DNA of 64,000 bases from Streptomyces sp. NRRL S-118 (GCF_000716335.1 NZ_KL591014.1:10277-74276), one strand, 5' to 3'. Positions 31,151 to 39,500 are shown, counted from the first letter of the stretch. The notes: a model not told the origin generated them from the sequence alone. Program-made: numbers and translations.

Positions 31151-33519
31151 GGCGAGCTCTCCTTCACCTGCCGCCAGGTCAGACCGCTGTCGGCGAGGTC
31201 TCCCAGCGTGGGATGGGCGGCGGCGACGTCCGCGTAGGTGGCGCCGGTCGCCAGGGGGCTGCGGTCGGAGGCGGTGTCGGGCGTCAGTCCGGCGTCCGCC
31301 GGAATGCCGTTCGTCCTGGTGCCGCGCAGGGTCAGGGTCTGCTGTACGGTTCCGGCCGCCGTGGAGCCGGTCTTGATCCCGACGACCCAGGCGAGGGTGT
31401 CCAGGGCGGCCCCGGTGGAGTCCACGACGCGTACGACGTCACCGAGCTGGATGCGCGGGTCGTACAGCACCTCCACCTCGCCGAGCACGGGCACGGGGTA
31501 CTGACCCGCCACCCGCATCGCGTCGGCGAGTTCCTGCGCCGCCCGGTAGTCCTGTATCCAGTCGCTGGCCTCGGCGTAGAACTCCTGGCGTCCGTGGTAC
31601 TTCTCGCTCGTGCTGCCGGAGATCCACGAGGTCGCCTGCCGCTCGACCGCCTCGGTGGACGGCTTGAGCGTCTGGATGTGGACGGAGGGCTTGCCGTCCT
31701 CCGTCACCGTGTACAGGCGCCGGCCGGTGCGGTTGGTGAACCGCAGGACGAGGCATCCCTCCTCCCGCCGCGCGAGGATGTCCACGGCTCCCTTGACGGC
31801 GTCCGCGCCGGCCGCGTTGGAGGCCGCGAAGCGCACCGAGAAGCCGGGAGCGACGCTCTGGTCGTCGTCGACGTTCGGCGGACCGACGTCGAACTCCTCG
31901 TCGGCCAGTACGTACTTCAGCGTCACCGAGCTGTTGCCGGGCACCTCGCGCACCGCGGTGTCGTTGTACGCCGTACCGTTGGTGACCTTCACCGACGACC
32001 AGTCCTTGAACGGCTGGACGCAGTAGTTGCGGCAGGCGTCGATCTCCTCGGTGACGGTGAGAGCCGCGATGTCCCGTACCGAGGTCAGGGTCAGGTCGGG
32101 CGATGTCGGGGGCTTCGCGAAGCGCGTGTAGTTGCGCCAGTGGAAGACGCCCCGCTCGTCGAACTCGGCCGTCGACATGCTCGCCTTGGCGATCTGCGTG
32201 ATCACGTCCCACTGGGATCCGGACACCCGCGGGACCGCGTACAGCGGGAGGATCGCGTCGTCCAGTTCGGCTTCCTTGACCCACGTCCTCTGGGCGAACT
32301 CCGCGGCCGTGGGCGCGGCGGCCAGCCCGCTGGTGAGCTGGACCGCCTCGGCGGCGAGCTGCGTCACCAGCCGCAGCTGGTACAGCTCGGCGGCCGGCTG
32401 TTCGGCGTAGGGGTGCGAGAAGGTCGCCGGGTTGCACGGGTGGTGCGTCCCGTCCGGCGCGGTCAGGAAGGGCTGCACGGTCGGCTGTACGGTCGTCCCG
32501 GTCGACGTGGTGTCGAACAGGCCGCCGATGTGCCAGACGCCGGGCTTCTCCTTGAGCGCCGGGATGTCCCAGGTGTAGTAGTAGCCGCTGCCCTCCCGGG
32601 TGCCGGAGTGCATGAACACCTGGCCGGTCGAGAAGTCGACGGCCAGCCGCAGCCGGCCGGTCTGGGTGCCGGTGCGGTTGAGGTCCAGCTCCAGGACGAC
32701 GGAGCTGCCGAATCCGACCGCGCTGTTCACCCATGCCTCGGCGAACAGCCGGCTGCCCGGAACGGTCACCCGGCTGCGGGGGAACCAGGTGGCGGTCATC
32801 GCGTTGGTGTCCGGCGCGGCGGCGTGCGGCACGAGTGCCATCTCGTGCGGGGCGCCCTGCCGGGTCCAGCTGTAATGCCGTGGATCCGGGACGACCTCCG
32901 GCTGGCCGTAGGTCGCGGCGAACCCGCCGTGCAGCGAGGCGTACACCAGGGTGAGCGGCGCGGCCGGGTCGAACTCCGGGTAGCGCGGCGGCGGGCAGGA
33001 GTGGACGCCCGCCTGCCGCAGCAGCTCGTCGACGCACCAGGTGGCGGTGGCCACCGGACGCCGCCAGTAGAAGCCGGCGTACGGCTTGGGCAGCTCCGCG
33101 GGACCGTGCAGCCGCTCAGCGCCGTCGAGCGCCGTCAGCTGCACGGTGTCCGTGCCGGAGGCGGCGGACCGGTTGCGCAGGGTGCCGCGGAAGGCGGGCA
33201 GGACGCCGGCGTCGGTGCCGTACAGGTGGACCACGGACTGGCCGGGGCGGGCGATGTCACCGGTCGAGCGCGGCGCCCACGGCGAGTACAGCGCGGGCGC
33301 CGACTTGCCGCCGGTGCCGGACAGCTGGAGCTGCAACTGCGCCGACGAGCTGCCGGAGAACGCGCGCATGGCGTCCGGCAGGTCGGTGCTGTAGCTGCGC
33401 TCCAGCTGCCAGGACTGGACCTGTTCGGACACGTCCTGGCCGCCGAGGCGGGTGGTGTGGTCGGTGACGCGCGAGCCGGACTGGAGCGTGCCGGTCAGCT
33501 TCTCGTCAGTTGCTCGCAC
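31147..33519 (-). CDS. Tail tip hub / Tal-like minor tail protein
   Basis: 790 residues, the largest structural protein of the cluster. The first 170 residues and residues about 420-720 have the layout of phage tail-hub proteins (WQLERSYSTDLPDAMRAFSG; VRDIAALTVTEEIDACRNYC; LGEVEVLYDPRIQLGDVVRV). Residues about 195-350 look like an inserted concanavalin/LamG-type beta sandwich (LFAEAWVNSAVGFGSSVVLE; KPGVWHIGGLFDTTSTGTTV), which could bind wall glycans. GTG at 33517-33519 overlaps the Dit-like gene by 14 nt. No peptidase motif was recognised. Confidence 0.7.
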   Translation of the reverse strand: MRATDEKLTGTLQSGSRVTDHTTRLGGQDVSEQVQSWQLERSYSTDLPDAMRAFSGSSSAQLQLQLSGTGGKSAPALYSPWAPRSTGDIARPGQSVVHLYGTDAGVLPAFRGTLRNRSAASGTDTVQLTALDGAERLHGPAELPKPYAGFYWRRPVATATWCVDELLRQAGVHSCPPPRYPEFDPAAPLTLVYASLHGGFAATYGQPEVVPDPRHYSWTRQGAPHEMALVPHAAAPDTNAMTATWFPRSRVTVPGSRLFAEAWVNSAVGFGSSVVLELDLNRTGTQTGRLRLAVDFSTGQVFMHSGTREGSGYYYTWDIPALKEKPGVWHIGGLFDTTSTGTTVQPTVQPFLTAPDGTHHPCNPATFSHPYAEQPAAELYQLRLVTQLAAEAVQLTSGLAAAPTAAEFAQRTWVKEAELDDAILPLYAVPRVSGSQWDVITQIAKASMSTAEFDERGVFHWRNYTRFAKPPTSPDLTLTSVRDIAALTVTEEIDACRNYCVQPFKDWSSVKVTNGTAYNDTAVREVPGNSSVTLKYVLADEEFDVGPPNVDDDQSVAPGFSVRFAASNAAGADAVKGAVDILARREEGCLVLRFTNRTGRRLYTVTEDGKPSVHIQTLKPSTEAVERQATSWISGSTSEKYHGRQEFYAEASDWIQDYRAAQELADAMRVAGQYPVPVLGEVEVLYDPRIQLGDVVRVVDSTGAALDTLAWVVGIKTGSTAAGTVQQTLTLRGTRTNGIPADAGLTPDTASDRSPLATGATYADVAAAHPTLGDLADSGLTWRQVKESSP

Positions 33520-34765
33520 CGGCCACCTCCGCCAGCTCGATGGAGACGTTGCGGTACGGCAGCGGGCGGGCCGGGGAGTCGGTGTAGGCCGTGACGGCCA
33601 TCACCGGGCACCCGTCGCCGGGCAGCTGGGGCACCGCCGGGTCGATGTGCAGCAGCTTCGCCGGGCCGATCCGCGACTGGAACGCCGTGGCCGCCGAGGC
33701 GAACGACACGGTGGCCGAGACGTGGGTGGCGCCGGCCGGCACGGCCGCCGGGGACCAGCCGGTGACGGTTGCCAGGGACGCGCCGGCGGCGTCGTGGAAG
33801 GTGAGCGCGCAGCTCTGGGCGCGGCTGCGGACCGCCGCGGGCAGCACCAGGCCGACCAGTCCCGCCCCGGGCGGCAGCGCGTGCCCCTTCTGGGTGCCGT
33901 TGACGAAGGTCAGCGTTCCGGTGGTGGACGCGGCCAGGGAGGCGACCGCGTACCCCGAGGCGTCCGTCGACAGGGTGATTCCCGTCGCCGACCACTGCGT
34001 GAGCGGGCCCCTGCCGGCGGCCTGCTCGGCGGGCAGCAGGTTCACCGGGGCGGTGGGCACGTGGTCGTCGTCGATGGTCAGCACGGCACCGTCGAGACCG
34101 TACGTCCCGATCTCGCCGGCGACCCCCGAAGGGGTGACCAGCGCGGCACCCGCGGGGACCGTCGCCACGAGGGTGTGCCCGGTGTCGGCCGCGGACGACA
34201 GATAGGTGCCCGCCGCGTCCCGCCAGTGCAGGCGGGTGGCGCAGGGGCCGACCCGCCACGACTTCGGCAGGGTGAACCGCACCCGCATGCCGGGCGAGAC
34301 GGGGAAGCCGGCCCGGGGCCGGCGCTGCCAGTTGAGCTGCGCCGTGGTGGTCTCCGCCTTCCAGACGTACGTCTGGGGCAGCGCCCCGGCGGCCGTCGAC
34401 AGCTCCAGCCTGCCGCTGCCGCTCACGGAGGTGTACCAGACGTTGTACGGGGAGCTGGACGCGATGCGCCCCTCCGCCTGGAGCGGGTCGAGCAGGTTGC
34501 GCGCCACCGGGTCGAGCAGGTCGACGGGGCCGGGCCCGTCGATGCGGCGGGCCAGCCGGTCCAGGTGCGCCGCGTCGTCCTGCGAGAGCCGGTCGAAGGT
34601 GAGCTTGATCCGGCGGGGGGCTCGCTTGGGCGCGATCGTGGTGATCTGGCCGCTCAGCGAGGTGAACTGGGAGACACCGAGGTCCGCTCCGCGTTCGAAG
34701 GCGGTGGCCGCCTGGCTGATCTCCCGGAGCTGTCCGGGCAGGCCGACCCAGAGATTCCTTGGCAT
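33506..34765 (-). CDS. Distal tail (Dit-like) protein
   Basis: 419 residues, mostly beta strand. It starts MPRNLWVGLPGQLREI and continues with ITTIAPKRAPRRIKLTFDRL, in the style of actinophage first minor tail proteins located right after the tape measure. Two later Gly/Ala/Thr-rich blocks (about 135-220 and 250-370) look like repeated carbohydrate-binding-type modules, making it longer than a minimal Dit (about 250-300 residues). ATG 34763-34765 has AAGGAGG upstream. Position between tape measure and Tal is the main support. Confidence 0.65.
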   Translation of the reverse strand: MPRNLWVGLPGQLREISQAATAFERGADLGVSQFTSLSGQITTIAPKRAPRRIKLTFDRLSQDDAAHLDRLARRIDGPGPVDLLDPVARNLLDPLQAEGRIASSSPYNVWYTSVSGSGRLELSTAAGALPQTYVWKAETTTAQLNWQRRPRAGFPVSPGMRVRFTLPKSWRVGPCATRLHWRDAAGTYLSSAADTGHTLVATVPAGAALVTPSGVAGEIGTYGLDGAVLTIDDDHVPTAPVNLLPAEQAAGRGPLTQWSATGITLSTDASGYAVASLAASTTGTLTFVNGTQKGHALPPGAGLVGLVLPAAVRSRAQSCALTFHDAAGASLATVTGWSPAAVPAGATHVSATVSFASAATAFQSRIGPAKLLHIDPAVPQLPGDGCPVMAVTAYTDSPARPLPYRNVSIELAEVAGASN

Positions 34766-34974
34766 GGGACGTGCCTCCTTCCTTGGTCATGGCTACGGGG
34801 CCGAGGGCATGGCGGTGGCCCCGGAGGGCGGCCGGGGGGGGCCGGGCCGCCGCCGGGGGCGTGGGGTACGGGAGCCGCCGGGCACCGGGGCCGACGAAGC
34901 CGGGGGTTCCGGTGCCGCGGGGTGTGCGAGGCCGGCGAGGGCCCCGGTCCTTCGCGGCGGGCCGGGCGGCCGGT

Positions 34975-36129
34975 CTAGCGGCGGGCGAGCTGCCGGTGGC
35001 CCGCGATCACGGCGCGGGCGATGGTCTGGCCGTCGACCTGGACGTGGACGGGCCGCTCGGCGAGCCGCTCGACCGCCTCGGCGAGCCGGGCGATCTGGGC
35101 GCGGCTGCCGCCGGGGCCGATCATGCGCTCCAGCTTGCTGAGCGGGATGACGGCCTCGTGCTCGCCGGCCTCACCGATCACGGCGAGGGTGCCGCCGTTG
35201 CGGGGCTGGACGACGCCGCCCTTGGCGAGGTGGGGGATGGGGATCTTCGGCAGGCTGATGGAGAAGCTCTTGCCGCCGAAGACCGGCACCCAGCCCGGGA
35301 TCGAGACCTTGAACCCGTTGAGCGCGCCGATGATGGTGTTGACGGCGGTGGCGAAGGCCCGGAAGGGCGCGAGCATGACGTTGCCGATGCCCTTGAGGAT
35401 CGGCGTGATGACCCCGATCGCTGTCGAGACCGCGCTCTGGATCGCCTTCATGCCGGACTTGAAGCCCTTGGTGACGACCGAGACGATCTTGTCGACGTTG
35501 ACGAACTTGGCGATGAGCGGCGCGAGCAGCGCCATGATGAGGCCGAACGGGTTGGCGGCCATCACCAGGTTGAGCCCTCGCTGTGCGAGGCTCGCCCCCT
35601 TCAGGCCCTTGGCCAGCCCGCCGCCCATGGTCTTGCCGGTCTTGTCGGCGTTCTTGCCGGCCTTGCCGACCGACTTCTCGACGGCGTCGGCCTGTCGCTT
35701 GACGTCCCGCAGGGCGTTCTTGGCCTTGTCGGCGGAGCCCTTGAGCTTGTCGAGGGAGGTCTTGAACTTGTCGGTGCCGCCCTTCGCCTTGCCGAAGGAG
35801 GTGTTGGCGTTGTTCAGGCCGGTCCGGAGCTTGCCGACGGCACTGTTGCCGTTGTTCGCGGAGGTCCGGAGCTTGCCGAGGGAGGAGCCGGCCTTGTCGG
35901 CGCCGCCCTTGACCTTGCTCATGGCGGCGGACGCCTTGTCGCTGCCGCCCTTGATCCTGGACAGGGCGGTGTCGGCCTGTCCCGCGGTGGTCTTCATGCG
36001 GTTCAGCGGCGAGGCGGCCTGCTCGACCGATCGCTTGAGCCCGCCCATCTGCTTCGACGCCGAGTCGGCGTTCGAGCGCAGGCCGCGCAGTGAACCCGCG
36101 GCCTTGTTCAGGGAACTGACCAGAGACAT
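34975..36129 (-). CDS. Tail tape measure protein (short)
   Basis: 384 residues. The first 180 are repetitive helix with Lys/Gly/Ser-rich heptads (AGSSLGKLRTSANNGNSAVG and many similar units); a hydrophobic stretch follows (LVMAANPFGLIMALLAPLI, about residues 188-206), then a segment ending AKGGVVQPRNGGTLAVIGEAG, which is characteristic of tape measure C-termini. It sets tail length; at the usual 1.5 Angstrom per residue the tail would be near 55-60 nm. Start 36129 is used since AAGGA lies 6 nt upstream; the ATG at 36135 would abut it. Confidence 0.85.
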   Translation of the reverse strand: MSLVSSLNKAAGSLRGLRSNADSASKQMGGLKRSVEQAASPLNRMKTTAGQADTALSRIKGGSDKASAAMSKVKGGADKAGSSLGKLRTSANNGNSAVGKLRTGLNNANTSFGKAKGGTDKFKTSLDKLKGSADKAKNALRDVKRQADAVEKSVGKAGKNADKTGKTMGGGLAKGLKGASLAQRGLNLVMAANPFGLIMALLAPLIAKFVNVDKIVSVVTKGFKSGMKAIQSAVSTAIGVITPILKGIGNVMLAPFRAFATAVNTIIGALNGFKVSIPGWVPVFGGKSFSISLPKIPIPHLAKGGVVQPRNGGTLAVIGEAGEHEAVIPLSKLERMIGPGGSRAQIARLAEAVERLAERPVHVQVDGQTIARAVIAGHRQLARR

Positions 36130-36166
36130 CGTCATTCCTTTCCGCGGGGATACGCGGCTTTCTTCG

Positions 36167-36790
36167 TCATCCGATGGCGGTGATGAGGTTGTTGATGCGG
36201 CGCTCCAGGTGGTTCAGATGGCTGGCCACCGCCTGGACGTTCCCCACGTTCACCGGCTCGGCCCGACGCGTCGGCGCCACGGAATTGGCTGTCCGATTGC
36301 GAAGGCCACGGATGTACCGCTCCACATTCTGGATCCGCTGGCCGTGGTCCCGGGCGGTGTCCCTCATCGCGCCGGAACGCTCTCTCGGGTACTGGTCCAT
36401 GAAACGCTGGACGTGCGGGCGGAGCTCCTTCGCCAGGTCCAGGGCGGCCTGGGCGTGAAGTTTGAGCTTCTCCGGCGACATGCCCCGCATGTCGAGGGCT
36501 TTGTCCTCGGCGATCTGCGCGAGGTCCCACTTGGTCCACTCGGCCTTCACCAGGGTGGCCTCGGCATTGAAGCCGTTGAACGTGGCCACGGCGGCATTGG
36601 CCTCGGGCTTGATGGCGTTGACCGCGGCGGTCAGCGCGTTGACCTCGCTCTTGAAGATTGTGAATTCGGAGTTCTTGACGCCGAAGGTGTCTATGTGGTC
36701 CTTGAGGAATTTTACGGCCTGGTCGAGAAAATCCTTGTCGTCTTTCTTCTTCTTTTCCTTCTGGGTTTCTTTCTCTGGCGGAGTGCCCAT
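36167..36790 (-). CDS. Helical tail-cluster protein, unknown
   Basis: 207 residues, strongly helical and charged: Lys/Glu-rich start (EKETQKEKKKKDDKDFLDQA), three potential coiled-coil stretches, and a C-terminus (ASHLNHLERRINNLITAIG) with leucine heptads. Base composition is lower in GC than the neighbours. It lies where siphophages usually go straight from chaperones to tape measure, so it may be a second tape-measure-associated or chaperone protein. ATG 36788-36790 with GGAAGAGGG upstream. Confidence 0.55.
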   Translation of the reverse strand: MGTPPEKETQKEKKKKDDKDFLDQAVKFLKDHIDTFGVKNSEFTIFKSEVNALTAAVNAIKPEANAAVATFNGFNAEATLVKAEWTKWDLAQIAEDKALDMRGMSPEKLKLHAQAALDLAKELRPHVQRFMDQYPRERSGAMRDTARDHGQRIQNVERYIRGLRNRTANSVAPTRRAEPVNVGNVQAVASHLNHLERRINNLITAIG

Positions 36791-36822
36791 ATCGCCCTCT
36801 TCCTTTCGGGATCCCGGCGTGC

Positions 36823-36828
36823 TATAAT
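36823..36828 (+). promoter_or_regulatory. TATAAT -10 box of the inserted gene
   Basis: A perfect TATAAT, rare in this genome, 43 nt upstream of the plus-strand gene at 36872; the -35 (TTCCTT at 36800) is weak. Confidence 0.6.
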
Positions 36829-36871
36829 CCGTCGATTAGCGATGGTCGCTGTCGACTGAAAATGGCGGGGA

Positions 36872-37297
36872 ATGAATATTCTTCTCGGGGCTGTTTCCGG
36901 ATCGGTGGCCCTGCTGTTCCTGTGGGGCGCGTGGATGGTCGCCGGAAAGGGCGTAGCGGTGCTGCGCGGGGCCCGGCGCGACATGGCGGCCAGTGCGACC
37001 GTGAAAGGCACGTGTGTGGGGACCGGCGGCACACGCCACTCGTACCGCTTCACGACGCCGGACGGTGCGACGCACGTTGCGTACGTGGGGCGCACCGGTT
37101 CCCTCGACACGCCGAAGGTCGGGTCCACGGCCCTGCTCCGCTACCGCAAGGACGATCCGAAGGTCGCCACCACATTCGCCACGACTGTGATCGTCGTGCC
37201 GCTCGGAGGGGTCATGACCGTGGTGCTGGCCCTCTTCTGTGCCGTCGCCGGGGCGCTCTGCGGATTTCTTGCCCTTGCGCTGATGGCGGGGCTCTGA
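36872..37297 (+). CDS. DUF3592-like membrane protein (moron)
   Basis: 141 residues: N-terminal membrane helix (ILLGAVSGSVALLFLWGAWMV), a central beta domain (ATVKGTCVGTGGTRHSYRFTT, split; then DGATHVAYVG and GSTALLRYRKDDP) and C-terminal membrane segments (VIVVPLGGVMTVVLALFCAV). The plan matches DUF3592-type membrane proteins. It is the only plus-strand gene inside the tail operon, has its own promoter and sits between tail chaperones and the helical protein, the classic setting of a phage moron. It could protect the producer, e.g. as an immunity factor; that is conjecture. Confidence 0.65.
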   Translation: MNILLGAVSGSVALLFLWGAWMVAGKGVAVLRGARRDMAASATVKGTCVGTGGTRHSYRFTTPDGATHVAYVGRTGSLDTPKVGSTALLRYRKDDPKVATTFATTVIVVPLGGVMTVVLALFCAVAGALCGFLALALMAGL

Positions 37298-37366
37298 GGG
37301 GTCTCGCGGACCTGGGGCCGGGGGCAGGGCCGGGGCATTGATCGGCGTCGGGGATCAGGACCCGGA

Positions 37367-37780
37367 TCAGGCGAAGAAGCGGCTGAGTTCGGCCGGGCCC
37401 GGAGTCGCCGGCCCGCTCTCCGGCGGGGCGGACTCCTCCGCCTCCCCGCCGTCGCCGTCGGGCCGCGGCACCGGCTTCGGGTACTCCAGTGCCTCCGCGT
37501 CCTCGTCCTGGTTGACCGTGGCGAACATCCAGTTGGACTCGGCGAGATGGTCCACCGCGGCGGCGAGCAGGTAGTCGCTCACTCCCCACTCCGCCGCCTC
37601 GCCGTGCAGCGCGCGCGCGAGCGCGCTGTCGCGCGGCATGTGCCGGACGAGCACCGCGAGCCGGCGGGAGGAGAGCCGGCCGCGGTGCCAGTCGAGCAGG
37701 TCCACGCCGTAGTGGCGCAGCAGGTCGGCCTCCAGGGCCTCGGCGTGCTCCTCGACGAGCACGCCGAGGCTCAGCCTTCC
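37367..37780 (-). CDS. Tail assembly chaperone, frameshift extension (GT)
   Basis: Downstream half of the tail chaperone pair, read in the -1 frame after the G gene. The region (LEADLLRHYGVDLLDWHRGR, then LSSRRLAVLVRHMPRDSALA) is the T-domain pattern of actinophage chaperones. A stand-alone GTG exists at 37762, but it lies inside the overlap without a ribosome site. If the ribosome slips at 37779-37783 the fusion is 231 residues (94 from G plus 137). Such fusions recruit the tape measure during tail assembly. The C-terminus is Pro/Glu-rich. Confidence 0.7.
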   Translation of the reverse strand, partial: GRLSLGVLVEEHAEALEADLLRHYGVDLLDWHRGRLSSRRLAVLVRHMPRDSALARALHGEAAEWGVSDYLLAAAVDHLAESNWMFATVNQDEDAEALEYPKPVPRPDGDGGEAEESAPPESGPATPGPAELSRFFA

Positions 37781-38061
37781 CCCAGGCCGAGCCCCGTCTC
37801 CTTGCCGTACGCCTCCAGGATCGCCGCGATGTCCTGCATCGTGACATCGAGGCGGTCGAAGCGGGCGTACTGCTGCTCGCCCAGCAGCAGCCGCAGCAGC
37901 CCGTCGACGTCGTTGTCGTCGAGCTCGCGCAGCTTGCGGGCGGTGGAGCGGGACAGCTCCGTCGGCAGCTGGAAGGTCTGGTCGTCGAGCTCGAAGCTCC
38001 AGGCACGGCCGAGGGCTTCCAGGCGCTGGGCGCGGGCGGCGTTGACGTTGAAGGAGGACAT
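37771..38061 (-). CDS. Tail assembly chaperone (G)
   Basis: 96 residues, helical (FNVNAARAQRLEALGRAWSF; ARKLRELDDNDVDGLLRLLL; MQDIAAILEAYGKETGLGLG). Size, position after the major tail protein and the overlap with a second frame mark it as the lambda-gpG-like chaperone. ATG 38059-38061 with AGGAG upstream. Its last codons contain the G5 run used for the proposed -1 frameshift. Confidence 0.75.
   Translation of the reverse strand: MSSFNVNAARAQRLEALGRAWSFELDDQTFQLPTELSRSTARKLRELDDNDVDGLLRLLLGEQQYARFDRLDVTMQDIAAILEAYGKETGLGLGEG
37779..37783 (-). other. Proposed -1 frameshift site
   Basis: The minus strand reads CTG GGG GAA GGC TGA at the end of G. The run of five G lets a Gly-GGG tRNA re-pair after slipping one base back; decoding then continues GGA AGG CTG AGC into the GT frame. 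The zero-frame stop is three codons further on. Confidence 0.6.
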
Positions 38062-38186
38062 GCGTGGGCTCCTTTGAGGAATGAGGCGGGGAAACGAAGG
38101 CGCCGGCGCCCGGCGCGCGGCCACAGGGGACCGCGCGCCGGACACCGGCGTGGGGGAGGGACCGGCGCCGGGGGAGCGCCGCGCCC

Positions 38187-38765
38187 TTACGCGTACGACT
38201 TGTCCTTCATGATCCAGGTCGCGAGCGTGGAGCTGCCCTCGGCGGCGAGGGCGGTGAAGGTGACACCGAGCTTCAGCGCCCCGGTGCGGGTGAGGGAGAT
38301 CTCCTCGGTCTCCGTCACCTGACCGCGCGGGATGATGAAGCGGTACGTGACGTCCGAGCCGTCCTTGAACTCGATGCCGAGCTGGCGCTCGTCCTTCTGC
38401 GGCTCGGCGCCCATCGCGTACGTGTAGGTGTCGGTGATGCCGGTCACCGCGGCGACCGCGCCGCCGCCCATGAAGAACGGCAGCGTGTCCTTGTTGAACT
38501 GCAGCAGCTGGAACTTCACGGTCAGGTCGCGGTCCGAGTAGATGAAGCGGGCCGGGCTCACGGACTGCCAGGTGTCGACCGGGTCGATCTTGTCCTTCTT
38601 GTTGAACTTGATGCCGTCGGTGCTGGTGTAGCCGAGCTCGGTCCAGCCGGTGGCCCACTCCTCGGTGGTGTTCTTCGGCGCGGCCGGGGCGGTGGCGCCG
38701 GTGCCGGCGACCAGGATGCGGCCGGTGCCGGCGACGCGGATCTGGCTTCCGTTGTTGGCAGGCAT
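38187..38765 (-). CDS. Major tail tube protein
   Basis: 192 residues with a typical major-tail-protein start (MPANNGSQIRVAGTGRILVA, then WTELGYTSTDGIKFNKKDKI) and a beta-rich core (FIYSDRDLTVKFQLLQFNKD; VTGITDTYTYAMGAEPQKDE). This fold polymerises as hexamer rings into the non-contractile tube. No tail sheath gene is present anywhere, which excludes a contractile (R-type or CIS) particle. ATG 38763-38765 has GAGGAGT upstream. Strong RBS and position suggest high expression. Confidence 0.85.
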   Translation of the reverse strand: MPANNGSQIRVAGTGRILVAGTGATAPAAPKNTTEEWATGWTELGYTSTDGIKFNKKDKIDPVDTWQSVSPARFIYSDRDLTVKFQLLQFNKDTLPFFMGGGAVAAVTGITDTYTYAMGAEPQKDERQLGIEFKDGSDVTYRFIIPRGQVTETEEISLTRTGALKLGVTFTALAAEGSSTLATWIMKDKSYA

Positions 38766-38916
38766 GGGAACTCCTCAGGTGAAGGGTGCTGCGGATATGG
38801 CGAAGGCCCCGCCGCGGGTGCGACAGGGCCTGTTCAGGAGCCGCGCGCGGGGCGCGCGGCAGGGGGTGTGGTGCGGCGGTGCCGCGTGGCGGTGCCGGGC
38901 CGCGGCCCGTCCGCCG

Positions 38917-39318
38917 TTACGCGGGCCGGATGGAGAGCCGGACCGTCGAGAGGTACCGGTTGCCGTTCGGCCGGTTGTAGTCGGGCAGCCAGCGCGGGCC
39001 GTCCGCCTCGGCCACCTCGGTGACGGACGCGCCGCCGTACACCGTTCCGGCGGCTTCGAGGAGCGCGGCGCGTGCGGTCAGCGCGACCGTGTGGGCGGCG
39101 GTCTTGTCCGGCCCGTAGACCTCCAGGTCGAGCAGCGGCTGGTCGAGGTGGAGGTCGTCCACCCAGGCGCCGCCGACGCGGGAGACGAGGACGGCCTTCT
39201 GGGTGCCGTCGAACCCGGCGGGCGGCCGGTTGTCGACCACGACCCCGGCCAGTTCCGCCCGGTTCTTCAGGTGGTCGACCACGAGTCGTTCCGCGTCCGG
39301 GAAGGCGAGAGGGCTCAC
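38917..39318 (-). CDS. Tail terminator / tail completion protein
   Basis: 133 residues: FPDAERLVVDHLKNRAELAG, then QKAVLVSRVGGAWVDDLHLD and LLDLEVYGPDKTAAHTVALT, the pattern of actinophage tail terminators that cap the tube after it reaches the tape-measure length. GTG at 39316-39318; an overlapping ATG at 39320 is out of frame and stops at once. First gene of the tail operon; in phages it would be preceded by head-tail connectors, which are missing here. Confidence 0.7.
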   Translation of the reverse strand: MSPLAFPDAERLVVDHLKNRAELAGVVVDNRPPAGFDGTQKAVLVSRVGGAWVDDLHLDQPLLDLEVYGPDKTAAHTVALTARAALLEAAGTVYGGASVTEVAEADGPRWLPDYNRPNGNRYLSTVRLSIRPA

Positions 39319-39500
39319 ATGGACGCTCCCTTCGGGAGAAAGTCGGGAAAACACGAAGCGGCAGGACCGCCGCCCTGGGTGAGGGCGCAGCTCTGCCGCT
39401 GCTCCAAGTGTGATCGAGGCCGGCGGCGCCCGCAACCAACTTGCTCCGGGCCTCGGCGGGGCACGCTCCGTATGTCCGCCGCGGACCCCTTCATCTGCGC

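Noticed and set aside
31213..33594. Plus-strand 793-codon frame opposite the Tal-like gene
   Set aside because: Gly/Arg/Val-rich shadow; the minus-strand frame has coupled neighbours and domain-like sequence.
28682..39318. Contractile injection system or R-type tailocin
   Set aside because: No sheath, baseplate wedge, spike or AAA ATPase gene; the tube, chaperone and Dit/Tal order is that of non-contractile tails.
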